Source: Asterella californica
Lineage: Eukaryota > Streptophyta > Marchantiopsida > Marchantiales > Aytoniaceae
Direction of reading: 5' to 3'
Assembly (NCBI GenBank): GCA_036924285.1
Contig: JAYKYS010000009.1
Coordinates: 13,516,001 to 13,580,000 of the forward strand
DNA length: 64,000 nucleotides
Shown: positions 10,141 through 22,200 of the stretch, piece after piece
Position numbering within the stretch: position 1 is the stretch's first letter
Layout of the letters: the number at the start of each line of letters is the position of its first letter
Program-made: the position numbers and the translations under genes
Notes under the pieces: generated by a model
Databases searched by the model: none
Told to the model about the DNA's origin: nothing
What the model saw: the letters and a program-made list of their open reading frames with translations, nothing else

Positions 10141-10772
10141 TGTACGCGGAAAACGTCACAGATCCTTCACGAAACTCGTCTCTCCACACCGCGCGATCAA
10201 GAGTTATCACAAGTCACAAGAAGTCGACTCCACGAACTCCTCCTGCAGCGAGAATGAAGAAAGAAACTGTCCGCGAACTAGAGGTGTACAAAACACGACG
10301 GAAACGTCGATAGAACACACCAAGAAAGGTGGAAACTAGACCAAATGAGGTCGAAAATGGGCGTGCGACCCCTTGAAATTTTCAGAAATTTTCAAATAGC
10401 TAGGGGTGAGAACCCCTAGCTATTTGAAACAGTATTTGTTTTAGACTCAAGTCCTAAAACTTTCGTTTTGGTCGAAAAAGATCCGATTGAAAAACTGTCG
10501 TTGGAAACCTCCAAATCGACTGAAACTTGGCCCAGTACACAATTCGCACCTTCTGAACAAGACAGCCTTAGAAGGACTGATCGACAGATTTCAACGAGAA
10601 AAAATCGTCTAGGCTTCCGAAATCGCGTTCAAAGTTTCTGGTGACGAAAGAAACGGTTTCAACTCACCCGAACGCATCAGCAGGATAGTGCTCGACATCA
10701 GGCACAACTCCGGCTGCTCTCTCCTGTATTCCAATCTCCATCTTGCTCATCAGCAAGGGACACACGCTCTCA

Positions 10773-10787
10773 CCAGCTCTGATACCA
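10773..10787 (-). promoter_or_regulatory. Primer-binding site for initiator tRNA-Met (Copia)
   Basis: The - strand reads TGGTATCAGAGCTGG, the usual plant Copia PBS complementary to the 3' end of initiator tRNA-Met. It abuts the LTR end ...TTTCTACA at 10788. This fixes the orientation of the element as minus. Confidence 0.95.
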
Positions 10788-11058
10788 TGTAGAAAGATCG
10801 ATACTTCGAGGACACTCCAAGAAGAGAGAGAGCGAGTAGACAAGGAAGTAAAATAGGAATGAGATGAGAGAGGCTTTGCCTCTCTCTATATATATAGTGG
10901 AGGTGAGTACAAGGGAAACCCTAATGGTGGGTTAGCCCTCTAACTAACTCTAACAACCCTAACCACTCCGGCTAATGGTAGCCGTCGATCTACTAGAGCT
11001 TGGGACTATATCAACAACTCATAGCGTCAATTTACTAGAGCTTGGGACTATATCAACA
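10788..11058 (-). repeat. 5' LTR of the Copia element
   Basis: The + strand begins TGTAGAAAG and ends TATATCAACA, giving TG...CA ends about 271 bp apart and next to the PBS. A TATATATATA stretch near 10888-10898 is a plausible TATA box. The outer end is partly duplicated: TACTAGAGCTTGGGACTATA starts at 10991 and again at 11033, so the LTR could instead end at 11016. Confidence 0.85.
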
Positions 11059-11153
11059 GGAAAGAACCACAAATACATAACGATCTCCTTATAATATTTG
11101 TAGAGAGTGGATAAAGATCACCATCATATCATCTTTCTCCTCTATCAATCTAC

Positions 11154-11618
11154 TTACACCGTCCAAACCACTAGCAACTGACTGTATAGACATGTACCAA
11201 ACATGCCAGAAACTACATCATCCTCATGTAGAATCCCTGCACGCCACAGCTCTGATATATGTTTCACCACCCATACTTTTATATTTTTCTCCATATCTTC
11301 AACTCTCGTAAACTGATTCAACCCATCGCTTTCGAACATCAACAATCTAGACTGCAAACTATGCACACTGTATACATCTTCAAACTCATGTACATGTTTC
11401 TCATCTGACTCTTCCACTTTGTGTATCAACTTTGACAAGATCTCAACGAGACTCCAAACAAGTTGTTTGGAGTCCCCCTCACGAAACCAAACAAGAAATT
11501 TGGTCAAAAGAAGCAAAAACTGACGTAAATCAATTCCATACGGCTCAAACTCGCTCATCACATCCAAACCATCAAGTTTCCCCATTGTCAGAAGTGAAAG
11601 ACCCATCACAACATCCAA
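11154..11618 (-). pseudogene. Chimeric Gypsy relic (pol linker joined to LTR-D-like sequence)
   Basis: The - strand frame of 154 residues is open but is not a normal gene. Its C-terminal part (RLLMFESDGLNQFTRVEDM and onward) matches the protease-RT linker of Gypsy A at 2113-2300. Its N-terminal part lies over DNA at about 11437-11590 that closely matches LTR D at 41025-41160 and 60420-60540. A piece of LTR and a piece of internal pol are thus joined head to tail. Confidence 0.7.
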
Positions 11619-11639
11619 GTCTTCATTTCATGAAATGGG

Positions 11640-13540
11640 GTAGGTGTTGCATATTTATCTAATCACTCCATGATATCTTGCACTTTGATGTATGTTTCGT
11701 GTAGGTCCGGGGCATCTCGGAGTTTTTTCTATAGAGCTTTATGCTCGACCTTTTTTTTTGGGTGGGATACCACTTCTTATGTGCCTCTTAACTGATTGAG
11801 TCCCGTGAAAAGCATCGATCCTCTCTTTCTCCACGCATTGTAACTCATTCTAGAAGACTTGACGGACAACATTCTATCCTGCTTGGTCATTATAGTTCAT
11901 GAAGCCTATAATCTCGAGACCATGCACATCATTATCTCTCTTAACATATAACATAAACCTCCAAGCTGTAGCTTGATTTATGTGCTAGGCAATAAGTTCG
12001 GAAGCCACACTATGATATTCACTTCACAACTAATTATATTAAATATACAATGAGAGTTTGGGTGGTTTCTTTGGAACAAAACAATGGGTGGTCTCTCCTC
12101 ACTTCTAACCCAAAGTGAGGAGAGAAAAAGGGATATTCTTTTCTTTGCTTTTGTATCTGCACCTCGGATTTAACTCTAATTATGCCATTACTATGGTATG
12201 TTCATAATCATGAGAAAATGAAAATATGGTTCGAGAATTTTAATAATCATTATCAGATCTCATGTTCGTGTTCATACACGACAAATTGGAAGCAAATATC
12301 AGTCTGAAGCATCATTGTGAAAGAACCATAACTTATGAATAAGCATAATGGATATGCATGTCACCTCAGGCGGAGACGAATAAACGGCATTCTCGGGAGA
12401 AAATTCATGGGGTTCATTGGCTCATAGAGGCAGATAGAAACAGTGTCTAGACCTTCAGCATCGAGCGTAAATATGCATGGATGTTAGATAAACGGGTTAT
12501 CGAGATAGTCGTAAGAGTTATGTAGATAGTTTATATTAAAAGTGTTAAGAAAATTAAATTTATTTATAATTATTAAATGCTAACGCACCAGAGTTGCGAG
12601 ACGGTCCAGACATAACCCATAAAGCGAAGGTAACCCATAAAGTGAAGGATATTTAATTTTTTTTATAATTGTTAAGTGCTAACGCACCAGAGTTGCGAGA
12701 CGGTCCAGATATAACCCATAAAGCGAGGATGATAGACACGCTTCCTAAAGTACAATTGAAGAAGTTAAAAAATACAAATACAAGAGGATGAATAATATGC
12801 ATACCTCCCAGAAAGTGAATATAATTACAGCCGAGAAAAAGAAATGAGAAAGGAGACCTCTCTTTCACTTAGCACTCTAAACCACATTCGATTAGTACAC
12901 TGCATGCATATTCAGAATGATATTTCCATGGAGAAGGTAAATATACAGGGTTTTAATTTATTGCCTAATCCTTTTGGCAGGAAGGGATAGGTATAATTAA
13001 AGTCAGAGTAAATTAATATATAAATAACTACTGGTTCCAGACTTGTACCTTCATAAGCACGGCAGCCTATTCATACCTTATGGTTTATGTCCGTGTTTTT
13101 CCGTGCTTCCAGTTTTGGATTAACATTTAACATTTATAAATATTTTAACTTTTCTCATCAACTTGATATATGATCTTTGCTTAACACACTCTAACAGCAA
13201 GCGAGCAAAAGTTCCCAGAAGTTAAACTTGCATGCATACTTAGTATGCGAGACACAAAGAAGAATGAATGTTTCAACGGAGTGAATTACATGTCTTTCTT
13301 CCATTAAGTTTTTGTTACAACGAAATTTTATTAGTCACCTCATTTTATGAGAGTTGCTAAATCACCACACTAGCGATATGATATGAGATCTTGACATTTG
13401 AGGTTTCACTAGTGTACTTTTCGGTGGAACTTTTCGGCCTTATAATACGTGGGTCATGCTTGGGAGAAACCTTGAGGTCACATGCATGATGCATCACGTC
13501 CGAACCACTGACTGCTCCTAGTTCATTCACGCGCCATCTC
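11640..13540. other. Intergenic, AT-rich, with a two-copy tandem repeat
   Basis: No convincing gene. At about 12552-12728 a unit of about 99 bp is present twice (TAACGCACCAGAGTTGCGAG at 12581 and 12680). It contains a shorter nested repeat, TAACCCATAAAG. The ORFs here are short and without recognisable domains. Confidence 0.6.
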
Positions 13541-14371
13541 CAGTGCAAACGGCGGCCTTCCGAGAGGTACGTCTCCCGTCTCTGTTATCACGTACTACGG
13601 GGCGAATCTCCGTACGGGAAGTTTGTGTCAGCTTTGACGCAAACAGAGAGCCGGAAGAAAGGCAAAAACAGCCCAAAAGGCAAGTAAAATGAAAAACACA
13701 AAAGACCAGACAGTTGAAGTCTTATGATGTTCCGAGTCATCCATCACCCATGCAATGCATGATTTACAATTTGAATTATTTCGCTGTACCAAACGCCTGA
13801 CAGGTCGCCCAGCGAGCAGCTGTGAGTTCGGTGTGAAACCACCTCCTTGACCTTGACAGATGTCACAAGCTGGCGGGGCCCTTCGTGGTCGAGGAGCGCG
13901 CTAAACATTGCTGCACCTCCTCTTGTGCCACACGAGACACATCACAATCACAGCTTCTCTTCAAGCATCGCGTCAGCTCGAAGGAAAGGAGAAGCGATCG
14001 AAGGTACCTTCAGACGTAAGATCCCAGTCGTAAGGAGCCAAGCGAGTAGAAAATAAGCACAGGACATGCCCTCTGCTTTTGCCTTGTTTTCGTATACCTT
14101 GCTATAGATCTTCATCGTCAGGTTCAAGACGGTGTATTTCACTGGTAGTGTAGTTCATTATGGCCGGAGAAAAAACGGATTTTGATCATGCATGCGTATA
14201 AATCGTTGGTCGTAGTCTTAGGTACATCTTCATCCATCAATACGGAACCATAAGATCCCCACAACGTAAGTTTAGACAGTGAGAGATGCAGCGGTGTTTA
14301 TATTCATATCTCAGCTGCAGCTTCGTTTCCGGTGGCTTCTAACCGCTGAGGAGAATCGAAGGTATGATGAC

Positions 14372-14462
14372 GGGTTTGATCTGGCTTTAGATCCTTGGTT
14401 CCTTCCCCAATAATACTACAATTATCCGAAGGAACCAAGGATCTGAAAGCTGGAGTAAATCT
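14372..14462 (+). ncRNA. Candidate microRNA-like hairpin
   Basis: A 91 nt foldback. The core arm CTTTAGATCCTTGGTTCCTT (14385-14404) pairs with AAGGAACCAAGGATCT-G-AAAG (14429-14449) with a single bulged G. The stem extends outward by 13 further pairs (some G-U) with one A-G mismatch, so about 33 bp close a 24 nt loop. Size and near-perfect pairing over at least 21 nt fit plant miRNA precursors. Strand is arbitrary, and a small MITE or siRNA-producing foldback is equally possible. Confidence 0.4.
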
Positions 14463-15370
14463 CTCCACTGCATGCATCCAGTTGCAGTTCTTCTGTATCT
14501 CATCAGATTATGGTGTTAGTTCTTCAAGTTACTGGAGAAAATCGGGTGCTTGATGTGATATAAAGATTCTGGTTTCCTACCTGACGAAACCCAACAGGAT
14601 CTGAATATCAGATAGAAGCTAAAGTAACGTTCTATTCAAGAATGTGAAATGCTTCTTTCGACTAAATCTGCTGGTTTATTTAAAGGCTTCAGTTCTTACA
14701 TTTGGAGGTTTGGTCGGGAGGTTTTCAGGTTTACGACGAGGTCTTTCGCGGTGTCGTTCACGCCCTATACAAGTTTCTAAGTATGCGCTGCAGACAAGTT
14801 TAATTCCAGGGTGGTTGGTTTTGCTGGTGTTAGGCAAACTGATAGTCGTCTTCATGCATGTGATCCTTTTCTCTAATCATTCTTTTTTGGAGTTTCTGTG
14901 TGTTTTAGTGAAGCAATACAACGCTCTACGTACACTCACTTGAGTATATGACAAAGCAAGTGTATACTCCTCAACAGACCTCACTGAAAAATATCTGTTG
15001 TTATGTTAGTCGACGCCATCGTAGTTATAAATCGGATGACACTGAAAGACGCAGTCTTCAGAGGACTACCCCTAGATTTTCGGTCGTCGTACAGGGCTTT
15101 GTTTGCGATCGTTCGAACGTTTTCAGTCTCTTCAGCTCAGCCGGTATAGAACGATAATCAGAAACCATTCCTCCTCTTATATATATGATCATTTAGACGC
15201 TTATGTCACTATAGTTCTAGCTTCATTGCATTGAATGTTACAACTTTTATCGTTCATTTTGCACTTCGACACTGTACGTGCTTGGTGAAGGCTTCGTATA
15301 GCACAGAGATTATTAAGTAGAAAGCTTCAAGTAACATATTTGGTTACATTCCACTTGATATATTCCACTT

Positions 15371-15411
15371 GTTCGCCATGATCGTTTCTTACTAAAACGA
15401 TCATGGCGAAC
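15371..15411. repeat. Perfect 17-bp hairpin with 7-nt loop
   Basis: GTTCGCCATGATCGTTT (15371-15387) and its exact reverse complement (15395-15411) flank CTTACTA. After a small internal loop, three more pairs (CAC with GTG) are possible. Too short for a typical plant miRNA precursor; function unknown. Confidence 0.85.
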
Positions 15412-16936
15412 CGTGCCACCAAGTTAGGACCATTAAGTTGGTGTTCTGGAGACTACATGAGATATAGAGGTGTATCTCATGAGGTTTTGCGTGGAGTGAG
15501 GTTATGGAATGGTAGTGCTGTTGAGCAATCTCTAAGCTTGAAGTTTGAAGCTTGTAAGATCTAGCCGATCAAGGGGGCGGAATGGCATCACTGTATGCAT
15601 GTAGATGTCGGCGGTGGAGAGATGCTTTCTATCCTCAGTGGAGAGGTGGTCTGGAAGTCTGAACACTGAAGTTGCTCGTAGAAGTCTTTAGTCTGATCGT
15701 GGTAGATCCATCCCTGAAAAGGGATAACGATATTTCCTCTTACCATCGTTAGCGAGATCGTTGTATTTAAATAGCGTTATTCTTCTATACAACGTGTATT
15801 CCAAGCGCAGTTTCCTGAGTGTTTTCTTCATTTTGACCATCTAGATTGTCTGATTCGAACTTTTGCCGAGGATAATTCAGTGGTCCTTCGCGGACTCATA
15901 CGAGCCTTCCTTTCCGCTCACAGTTTTCTACGTTTACCTTAAATATGTATGAAACAGCACTGAGTCGTATACACTAAATAGTCTCATACGGAGTGAAGTC
16001 AAGTGTTCACAGGAGTGGCTCTCATAGCAGGCATGTGGATTTTATGAGGATAACCTTGGTGTGGTACGATATCTAACAAAATCGCCGTAAATGTTGAAAT
16101 TTGACACAGAAATTTCACCATGAAGAATAAAGATGCGAGTAGTGTTGCATTGCGAACGTAGGATGAATCACACATTCTGTTCCATTCATTCAATAGTGTG
16201 TAGTGAGTGATCCCGTGGACCTCAAAAGCCGAATTACACTAGACCTCCGAAGGTGGGGCACCAAATGAGATACAACTGTATTAGTCGGAAGCTGGGACTT
16301 CTAAGGCAGCATGAGAGAAGTTAGTGAAACAAAGAAGCTACCTTAGATCACCACACCACCACGCGCGGTAGTTCTTCAGAACCGCTCCCCAGAGGACAGA
16401 TACAAACTGATGAGAATCCTAATCTGCTTCTACTCAAACGGTGCAAGATTTGGATTCAAAGCATATCCTTTCTAGGGAAAACGCCCTAGGGTAACCTGGA
16501 GCCTTATCTCCTTGACGTGGAGGGCCACTCGGACGTTGGAACGAAGTAACGTGAAGGCCTTCTTCACCAAACCACGTTACGACGTTGTCAGACGTTCAAT
16601 ACCAGATGATAAGTGCTCACTACCGTAGTCTATATCCTGATCGAGTGCGACATGAGGACTGAGAAATCTGAACTCCTAACTGTGTGACGCAGGATCCACT
16701 GGAATACGTGACTCACTGTATGGCACTTAGATCGGACCTCGCGGGAGTTTGGAAATAGGTCAAAAAGTTGGTAGAAGAAGGGCGTCTGGTGCTACTCATA
16801 CAAAGTGGAAAATTATAAGCATTGACTGAGCACTGCGAGCCGATAAATCATATCAGCAGATTCGAAGGATACGAACACTCTGTCTTTCAAACAGTGGACA
16901 ATCTTCTGACTGACAGACTGACTGGAGAAGCTCTCG

Positions 16937-17971
16937 ATGGCGCAGCAGCGACGGGGTAGTAGCTGGGCGGAGCTGGACAGGAGGAGATTATACTCGGAGA
17001 AGAAGAAATCATTGGTACGAAAAGTATCATGGACTGAACGCAAGTTGTTATGGGAATCAATGGTCGACGATGCGACTGGCACCGAGCAAACGTTAGTGAT
17101 GCTTGTAGACGAATTAGAAGACCGAGTAAGCAAAAACGGTTCCGGAATTCTCTCCGCACTCTTCGATTGCCTCAAGTGTGCCATGAGATCACAATCTTCC
17201 GCGGAGAAGCCAAATATTGTGATCAGTCGCTTCTACCAATGTCTTCTACCACATCTCATCGGATTCGTGTACATGAACGAGCCGTTTTGCCATTGGGACG
17301 AGCCCCAGGAGCTTCTGAACAGCGACGAAGTAGTGCTGAAAATCTTGATAATGGTACAGGACCTATTGAGCGCAGAACTGAAGTTTCTAATCGAACCTCT
17401 TGTCGAGGACCGCTTCACGAACGCAGTGGCACTTCTGCGCGTTGCGACAATGGGCTCTGACGAGACAACGTACTTTCATCGAACGCATAAACATCGACCA
17501 ATTCCAAAGAGGGAATTCATGCCTTACGGAGTCCACCACTTCACCCAATGCATCGCAGGCGAGGATGGAACAGACAAATGTATCACTTGTGGCAAACCTG
17601 GAGCGCGAACAAAGTACCGATGGCTCGCAGTTCTGGTCGAGAACTTCGGCCAAGTGAACTGGACGAACTTCGAGTTTCTGTCTCAGATTCTCGAGAACCC
17701 TCGAAACTTGCGAAAGTTACCGCTCGATGCAACGGAGGCTATACTATGTTATGTTTCGAAGATAATCCAATTTCTGGATCCGGACTTGGCGAAGATTTTC
17801 CTTCCCGGAGCGTTGGCAGTCATGGAGCTACTGGTTCGCAAAGACGAACCAGTGCATCCAGAGAGGGGAGTCCGGCCGAGTGACCGTTTCATATCCGTGG
17901 CATTAATGATCGACAAGCATTTGGACATAATCTTCGGATACGTTCTGACACCCGAAGCCAAGATTGGTTGA
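16937..17971 (+). CDS. Uncharacterised 344-residue protein
   Basis: An intact single-exon frame from ATG at 16937 to TGA at 17969, the only long ORF in the window that does not look transposon-derived. I do not recognise the family. The first 45 residues are basic and charged. Most of the rest looks alpha-helical and hydrophobic in a repeat-like way (for example 94-115, 130-172, 228-300). A central His/Cys-rich stretch (His181, 184, 186, 200, 201; Cys205, 215, 218) includes CITCGK and could bind zinc. No signal peptide or membrane segment is evident. There is no co-oriented neighbour. Long frames on the other strand and in other frames here are shadows, as expected from GC-rich coding DNA. 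Introns before or after cannot be excluded. Confidence 0.7.
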   Translation: MAQQRRGSSWAELDRRRLYSEKKKSLVRKVSWTERKLLWESMVDDATGTEQTLVMLVDELEDRVSKNGSGILSALFDCLKCAMRSQSSAEKPNIVISRFYQCLLPHLIGFVYMNEPFCHWDEPQELLNSDEVVLKILIMVQDLLSAELKFLIEPLVEDRFTNAVALLRVATMGSDETTYFHRTHKHRPIPKREFMPYGVHHFTQCIAGEDGTDKCITCGKPGARTKYRWLAVLVENFGQVNWTNFEFLSQILENPRNLRKLPLDATEAILCYVSKIIQFLDPDLAKIFLPGALAVMELLVRKDEPVHPERGVRPSDRFISVALMIDKHLDIIFGYVLTPEAKIG

Positions 17972-20239
17972 TGAAGTACGCTCGGAGCTGTAAGTATCGC
18001 GACCTCTGTGGATACAAGCCTCTGAAATTGTGGTGAGTTCCACGGTTCCACCTCTTCGTGGCTGAATACTGACTACCAAGCTGACGAAATCAGAAGCTCG
18101 GACGGTTGACGTCCGCCTTGTCGACTGTGCCCTTCCCGACATCCGAATATCTCGTGATCGACTGCTCTCAGACCAAACCGCTCGTGCAAAGTGACAAACT
18201 GTAGATTTGTTTCTGAATCAGTAAGTTCGCGAAATTGATGATCATGGAGGCCGGAACGTATAAAGTTCACCTGCCAGAGTGAACACGGCGTCTCTGAGTG
18301 TCGAAACTTCACGCTCGTTTTCTCGCTTTGCTAGCTTGTACAACTTGTACTCTTAATCTGCTCACGGAAACAGACCACTACGAACAGTAGAGGGAAAACG
18401 GAAGCAAGAACTTCTCTGGACTCCATATCGCATATAGGAAAATATTATGAGAGTGACATTAAGCAACACACTGCGTGGGAGAGGAGAGTGTGTGTGCGTT
18501 GGGTAATTGTACTAACACAGATGTTCAAAATCGACTTAAACCCCAGGTGACCCTAGAAATAGTCCTGGTAACCAGGAGGAATTAATTCTGCGCGTGGGCT
18601 GTCCACATGTGGGTTATATCCAAAATACTTTTGCTGATAGAATTTGACTATAGGAGTGGAATCTGTTAAGTAGGGATATAAATCAAAACTCTCATAGACC
18701 TTTACCCTGAGTGATTCACTTCAGAGCTGATTATTATTGAGTTTCGACTGAAAAATACTGAAACGAAGTTTTGGTGATTTCTTGGAACGGTTACAAGACA
18801 GTATCTTCTCTCTAACCTGAAGTACACGAGGAGAAATGAAGTATATTCTTTTACCTTTATACCCGTATCTGGGGTAATGAGAGAAGGCGCTGAATGTCTT
18901 GTTAATTGGGTGTTTATCCGAAAAGCAATGAAATCGATAATACTGACTAGTCCGTATGCGGTAGCGAAATCTATCAGTTTGAAATCTAGCGGTGGGGTCA
19001 GTTACAAGCAAGAAGCTACAGTCAATAAATAGTTAACGCAAGTGTATCTAGAGTACCTTCAGTGTTGATTCGAATTTCTTTCTGAGAATCTCCATCGGAG
19101 AGACACTAAGGCTATTATAGCGTTAAGATATATGGAGGTGCCCCACCGGAGACGTTCACTGAATCTTATTTTAGCACCAGGAAGTGGAATACACGTGGAG
19201 AAGATGTCCATTTTGTCGTTGTATGGTGTGTTTGTCCCCAATGGACCTTTGCAAACGTTGATTTCTGGTTTGAAATTACAGTATGTTGTTTTTGTCTAGT
19301 TTAAAATCATTGATGACTAAAAAATAAAAATATGTCTTCTATCGTGGTGGGGAAGCTTGAAGGAATAAAGATACATCTTCTATTGCGGTGGAGAAGTTTG
19401 ATGGACACCAGGGTATTTTTCTTTTATTAGAGCAGTGGAGAAGTCTAAGGGTGTCTTTACAAGAAAACGGACTGAAAGCCATCTTTCTGCATCAGTCTGA
19501 GTCGTCCATATGATGATTTTGAGGAGTTTTGTTTTACAAAGTTCAACGGACCATTTCATTGAAGATATTATCGATCCTAGATGGTAGAAATACGAGTCTA
19601 GTTGACACTTATGTGTACGGTCCTAGAGACATCAGAAAATACAACCTCTTGACATAGTATTTGGATGACCTCCACTGACATCAGTAATCTTAGTTTGTGA
19701 CAAACTAGTAAAGAGATCTTTTAAACGTCATGGACCCACAAGTCTCATCGAGAAACACTGGATTCTACTGCTCAAAAATGTACGAAATCAACTTTTGGTG
19801 CTCCTGCCGAAAGGAATCCATTTTCAGTCTCCCGCTCAGAAGTATAATTCTATCACTAAAAACTGCTTGGAAACCACTAGTCTTTATAGTATTTCTGAGA
19901 GAGCTTTGAAGCGATAAAGAGAAAAAAGTATTTGTCTGTAGAATCGAAGGTAGTATAGAGCACTTTGAGATATGGAAACAAAGGCATAGTTTACAGTTTG
20001 CTATTAGTCATGATCCGCCGGTAGAACATCGAGATCGTGTTTTTGATTCACATTACTACATGTCTACATCAGACGCAGAGTTTGACTTATCCTTGGTCCT
20101 CTAACAGTTCAGTCCTCTTCCTATGGAGCATCGTATTGTTCGCTGACATTACAAAGTTCTTTGAAACCAGTCGATTATATCATGTTGTCTCGTTCTCCAT
20201 TGCTACAATATTTTATACAACCTAGAGATAGAGGAACTG
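17972..20239. other. Intergenic region without recognisable genes
   Basis: Only short frames without domains. At about 19330-19460 there is a degenerate repeat of GTGGGGAAG/GCGGTGGAGAAG blocks about 50 bp apart. I see no promoter or terminator that can be assigned. Confidence 0.5.
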
Positions 20240-20930
20240 GAGTTCCAGAATTACGAGAGGCATCATTGTTCATGCCACCAGATGGATCATCAATTCCTGG
20301 ATCTACACAGCCGTTCTTTCTCGATGAGAAGAAACGATCGAGAACGAGGAAAGTGGACCAGCGAAGAAACAGAAATCCTCAGCAAAGAAATGTCAGGCGG
20401 TCACCGACAGACAGCGATGAGGAGGACGAGATCAATGTAAAGATCGATTGAGTGAATTGCAAGTGTCTGACTCATATCACTTCGTGCTGAGATGGACGAG
20501 GAATTCGAAAAACAAGCGGGAAAACAAAATGTGAACACTTGGTTGAAGCTTCATTGAAGGATGGTGGTCTCCTGTAGAGGTTTCAGCAAGAGTCACGAAG
20601 CATGTAAGAAGAAGTGGGGAGCTGAGTACAGCAAGTATAAACAAGAGAAGAGACATCTTCAGGTAAGTGGCAATGACAGAGTCATCAAATACAATTTTTT
20701 AAACAGATAGATGAGGCATTTCAGAATCGTACAAATGTGAAAAAATGATCGTTGTGATGCACGAAATAGTGAGAATCCATGTCTTCCTGAAGTGAATGAG
20801 AACTCGCCTTCTCCATCTCATGTCAGTATGGGTCCAACTAGCACCGGAGCAAATGAACAAGCCATTCTGTCATTTCGAAGAGAGAGAAAAGAAGCTTTGT
20901 TCCTTGTTACATGGAATGGTTGATCTACTA
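20240..20930 (+). pseudogene. Harbinger-associated Myb/trihelix-like protein, decayed
   Basis: A Pro/Arg/Ser-rich stretch (20240-20451) ends in an acidic segment (TDSDEEDEIN). After frame changes it is followed by FSKSHEACKKKWGAEYSKYK near 20578-20640, the Lys/Trp-containing last helix of a Myb/SANT-like domain. The segment VSGNDRVIKYNF follows. This layout is that of the accessory DNA-binding protein that partners PIF/Harbinger transposases. Several stops make it non-functional. Confidence 0.6.
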
Positions 20931-21339
20931 AGATTTCAAATGAGATAGAAAGAACTCACAATTCTTCTAAAAATTTGATGTATATGTGGAGAATCTTCTA
21001 AAAAAAATATAAAAGAGTGTCTTCTCCATCAGACATTCCATCAGTGTTATATGCCTCTTAAAAAAAAACCTCTGATAATGTAGTCTGATTTGCTAGATGT
21101 TTTGTGTACACACTTTTGGACAATAAGTCGTGCATAACAGTACCATCTGATAATAACTATTTATCCTCAACGCCCAACATACTAGTGTTTGGAAAATGAT
21201 CCAGATTTTCTTCCTATGTGATCTTCTGCATAATACCATCAACGTCTACATTTTGTCGTCCGAGTTCAATATGTTCGTAACCGATTATCGTTTGCACAAG
21301 GGCACACCTCAACTTTCCAAACTGATCAACTCTACTATT

Positions 21340-22200
21340 TTCGAGATATAACAAGCATCCTGTGCCATATCTTTGTCAATCCATTCATGTTGCATCACAC
21401 ACAAATTATGAAGTCAAATGGTAATAGCTACAACATTCTCAATATGTTCAAGTGGCATCTCTATATGTCTTAGTAATATCTTCCACCGAGCTTTTAATAT
21501 ACCAATTGCTCTCTCGACACACATTCTCGTTGACGATTGCACAAAGTTCTAATGAGCTTTGACGGGAGGACTTCTTCTTTTGAACCTTTGTACGATTAGT
21601 GCATGAATGGTCCAACCGGATATGCAGTCTCTCATATCAACTTATAAGAAAATTATCGTCCTTCTGCAATTCTTCTGTCTTCTCTGGAGCTTTGACATAC
21701 TATATAGTCATGCAATCCTCCAGCAACCAGCCAAAATCCCAATCCCATAAGACTGTTCCAGTGCCAAAATACCTTGTAGAAGACATGAATGGAAGTATTT
21801 AGGACTATAAAAGCTCACCATGTCGTGCATTGGAGTAATGAGTGCTATATGACTGCAATCTATGGCTCCCATGATCATAGGAATGCCGTGTAGTGCTTGA
21901 AACTTCATAGACAATTGAGAAATATTAATTGGTGGTCAATTTAGAACTACTAATTGATGCATCATCTTTACCACAACGTCACAAAACTCTCGAACCACAG
22001 TAGAAGCTAACCCTTTGCTCATTTCGTATAAATCTGCACACATCATTTCTTGTGCTTAAACAATTCAAAGAGAGAGCCACTCGGTTATGTAGTGGAGTGC
22101 TACCATCTCTCTTGGATCTTTGCATTAGAGGAGCAACTTGAGAACATATAAAGTTGAATGCAAGGCTTAACATGCAATCTTCAAACAAAATTCTTTTCAA
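21340..22200 (-). pseudogene. PIF/Harbinger transposase, decayed
   Basis: On the - strand, an N-terminal helical region (RVALSLNCLSTRNDVCRFI, about 22000-22100) is followed by HGIPMIMGAIDCSHIALITP at about 21850-21895, with the first catalytic Asp. The end segment RMCVERAIGILKARWKIL at about 21480-21535 has the catalytic Glu, followed by LHNLCVMQHEW. These three blocks are characteristic of the DDE_Tnp_4 domain. At least two in-frame stops and several frameshifts interrupt it, and the second Asp region is degraded. Confidence 0.85.

Larger units (their letters stand above)
7474..11058 (-). mobile_element. Ty1/Copia retrotransposon, truncated and internally inverted
   Basis: On the - strand, from the right, there is an LTR (10788-11058), an initiator-tRNA-Met primer site, the gag N-terminus, protease, a GAG-pre-integrase domain and an integrase. 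Integrase follows protease directly, which is the Copia order. RT, RNase H and the second LTR are missing. The gag C-terminal half (9221-9823) lies in the opposite orientation. Stops and frameshifts are present in the integrase. The left boundary with Gypsy LTR A is somewhere in 7380-7480. Confidence 0.9.
13541..16936. other. Non-coding region upstream of orphan gene
   Basis: The composition is more balanced than the AT-rich flanks and somewhat GC-rich around 13540-14060. I see no ORF with recognisable domains. It holds two strong foldbacks (14372-14462 and 15371-15411). It could contain a non-coding transcript or UTRs and introns of the gene at 16937, but nothing in the sequence proves this. 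Confidence 0.5.
20240..22200. mobile_element. PIF/Harbinger DNA transposon relic
   Basis: Two decayed genes face each other, as is common in PIF/Harbinger: a Myb/trihelix-like DNA-binding protein on + (20240-20930) and a DDE transposase on - (21340-22200). Both have stops or frameshifts. I could not identify terminal inverted repeats, so the limits given are only those of coding similarity. Confidence 0.75.

Noticed and set aside
13847..14056. 69-residue ORF as first exon of a gene
   Set aside because: No domain, no clear splice partners; could be UTR, so left unannotated.
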